Source of the DNA: HKST-UBA85 sp035654775
Lineage (GTDB): Bacteria; Bacteroidota; Bacteroidia; Flavobacteriales; Flavobacteriaceae
Direction of reading: 5' to 3'
NCBI GenBank assembly: GCA_035654775.1
Contig: DASRWB010000014.1
Coordinates: forward strand, 1 to 22,641
DNA: 22,641 bases
How positions within the stretch are numbered: the first letter of the stretch is position 1; every line of letters starts with the position of its first letter. Of the stretch, positions 21,584 through 22,641 are shown piece after piece. The position numbers and the translations under genes are program-made. Below the pieces are notes generated by a model. It had not been told where the DNA came from. It did not search any database and saw only the letters and a program-made list of their open reading frames with translations.

Positions 21584-22641
21584 ATGCTGCAATTTAAAAC
21601 CGTACATATCGCATTAGGAAGCAATCAGGGCAACAAATTTGAAAATTTGCAGCAAGCCATTACAGCTGTTCACCGGCAAATAGGCACGGTAAAAAGAATT
21701 TCAAAAGTATACCAAACGGAAGCCATGGGTTTTACCGGCGACTTTTTTTTGAACGCCTGTATTCGTGTGAAAACACACCTGAAACCTGAAAAGCTGTTGA
21801 AGAAAATAAATGCCATAGAAAAAAACTTAGGTAGAGAACGAGACGCAACTGCACAAGGATACCAATCCCGAACCATAGATATAGACATTCTTTTGTATGC
21901 CGATGAAATTCATCAAACCGACACGTTAACCCTACCGCACCCCGAAATGCACAAACGCTTGTTTGTACTGCAACCGCTGCAAGAAATTGCCCCTGAGGCG
22001 GAACATCCCGTGTTCAACCAAACGGTTACGCAACTTAAAAATGCCTGTACCTCGTCAGAAACGCTGCAACCGCAAAACATTTGGCTCAAAAACCCAAGCA
22101 AAGAGTACAACTGGAACGCCTACAATTTTATCGCTATAGAAGGCAATATAGGCGCCGGAAAAACCAGCCTGGCAACCCTGATTTCTGAAGATTTCAATGC
22201 CAAACTTATCCTGGAACGCTTTGCCGACAATCCGTTTTTACCCAAGTTTTATAAAGAACCACAACGCTATGCCTTCACCCTCGAAATGTCCTTTCTGGCC
22301 GACAGGTATCAGCAAATCAGCGACGACCTTTCCCAACTCGACCTCTTTAAAGACTTTGTCGTTAGCGATTACGACGTGCACAAATCCCTTATTTTCTCTA
22401 AAGTTACCCTGCCGGACGACGAATTTAAACTCTACCGTAAACTTTTTTACCAAGTGTATAAAGACATTGCCAAACCCGATTTGTACGTCTACCTCTACCA
22501 AAATACCGAACGCCTCAAACAAAACATAAAAAAACGAGGACGCAACTACGAACAAAACATTCAGGACGAATACTTAAACCAAATCAATGCCGGATACCTC
22601 GAATTTCTAAAAAGTCAACCCGAACGCAATATCAAACTTAT
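21584..22641 (+). CDS. folK: FolK fused to a deoxynucleoside kinase (3' truncated by window)
   Basis: The frame runs to the window edge with 352 residues and no stop. Residues 1-165 are 2-amino-4-hydroxy-6-hydroxymethyldihydropteridine diphosphokinase of folate synthesis: A-L-G-S-N-Q-G-N-K (10-18), L-G-R-E-R-D, R-T-I-D-I-D-I-L-L-Y (96-105) and L-P-H-P-E-M-H-K-R. After a short linker, residues 182 onward form a deoxynucleoside kinase: P-loop E-G-N-I-G-A-G-K-T-S (186-195), E-R-F-A-D-N-P-F-L-P-K-F-Y, S-D-Y-D-V-H-K-S-L, and the lid K-R-G-R-N-Y-E. The kinase phosphorylates deoxynucleosides in salvage. The fusion is known in Bacteroidota. ATG 21584 is the first clear start after the divergent spacer; the missing end should be about 25-30 residues. 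Confidence 0.93.
   Translation, partial: MLQFKTVHIALGSNQGNKFENLQQAITAVHRQIGTVKRISKVYQTEAMGFTGDFFLNACIRVKTHLKPEKLLKKINAIEKNLGRERDATAQGYQSRTIDIDILLYADEIHQTDTLTLPHPEMHKRLFVLQPLQEIAPEAEHPVFNQTVTQLKNACTSSETLQPQNIWLKNPSKEYNWNAYNFIAIEGNIGAGKTSLATLISEDFNAKLILERFADNPFLPKFYKEPQRYAFTLEMSFLADRYQQISDDLSQLDLFKDFVVSDYDVHKSLIFSKVTLPDDEFKLYRKLFYQVYKDIAKPDLYVYLYQNTERLKQNIKKRGRNYEQNIQDEYLNQINAGYLEFLKSQPERNIKL

Noticed and set aside
21670..22555. Open frames on both strands inside the FolK-kinase region.
   Set aside because: They are shadows of the intact FolK-deoxynucleoside kinase frame, which reads without a break from 21584 to the window end.

Overview
The window reads as chromosomal DNA from a member of the Bacteroidota, most probably family Flavobacteriaceae. 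The evidence is a type IX secretion (T9SS) type B sorting domain next to a PorP/SprF-family protein, a PorG-like (DUF6089) barrel gene beside uppS and bamA, tandem OmpH/Skp genes, a FolK-deoxynucleoside kinase fusion, A+T-rich spacers, few Shine-Dalgarno sequences, and promoter -7 boxes of the Bacteroidota form TAnnTTTG. I see no tRNA, rRNA, CRISPR array, insertion sequence or prophage. Nearly all the sequence is coding and most of it is housekeeping.

Layout. 1-1243: the tail of a T9SS type B cargo gene and its porP/sprF-like partner, closed by a strong terminator. 1255-1773: a gamma-class carbonic anhydrase-like hexapeptide protein, tail to tail with murI. 10041-1770, minus strand: a cell-envelope block read as CBS-domain protein, nadK, porG-like DUF6089 gene, uppS, bamA, long ompH, short ompH, murI. 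It joins NADP supply, undecaprenyl diphosphate for peptidoglycan, outer-membrane protein insertion with periplasmic chaperones, D-glutamate for peptidoglycan, and a probable T9SS outer-membrane component.

10135-12056, plus strand: pdxJ, an alpha/beta hydrolase and a small four-helix membrane protein. 12134-15507: the protein quality-control trio trigger factor, clpP and clpX. 15508-15752: a 245-base convergent spacer with several inverted and degenerate direct repeats. 15753-17267, minus: a bacterial GH3-like adenylating enzyme. 17344-18138, plus: a DUF2797 zinc-ribbon protein. 21514-18122, minus: a queuosine-precursor transporter followed by a large AsmA-like protein. 21584 to the end, plus: FolK fused to a deoxynucleoside kinase, cut by the window edge.

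I found no clearly new multi-gene system. The points most worth a second look are the GIY-YIG-like core behind the DUF2797 zinc ribbon, the repeat-rich spacer after clpX, symmetric repeats over the pdxJ and trigger-factor promoters, the highly charged 181-residue extension on one OmpH, the trigger factor lacking a recognisable FKBP active site, and the T9SS gene inside the BAM operon. All assignments come from reading the sequence and remembered family features; no database search was run.
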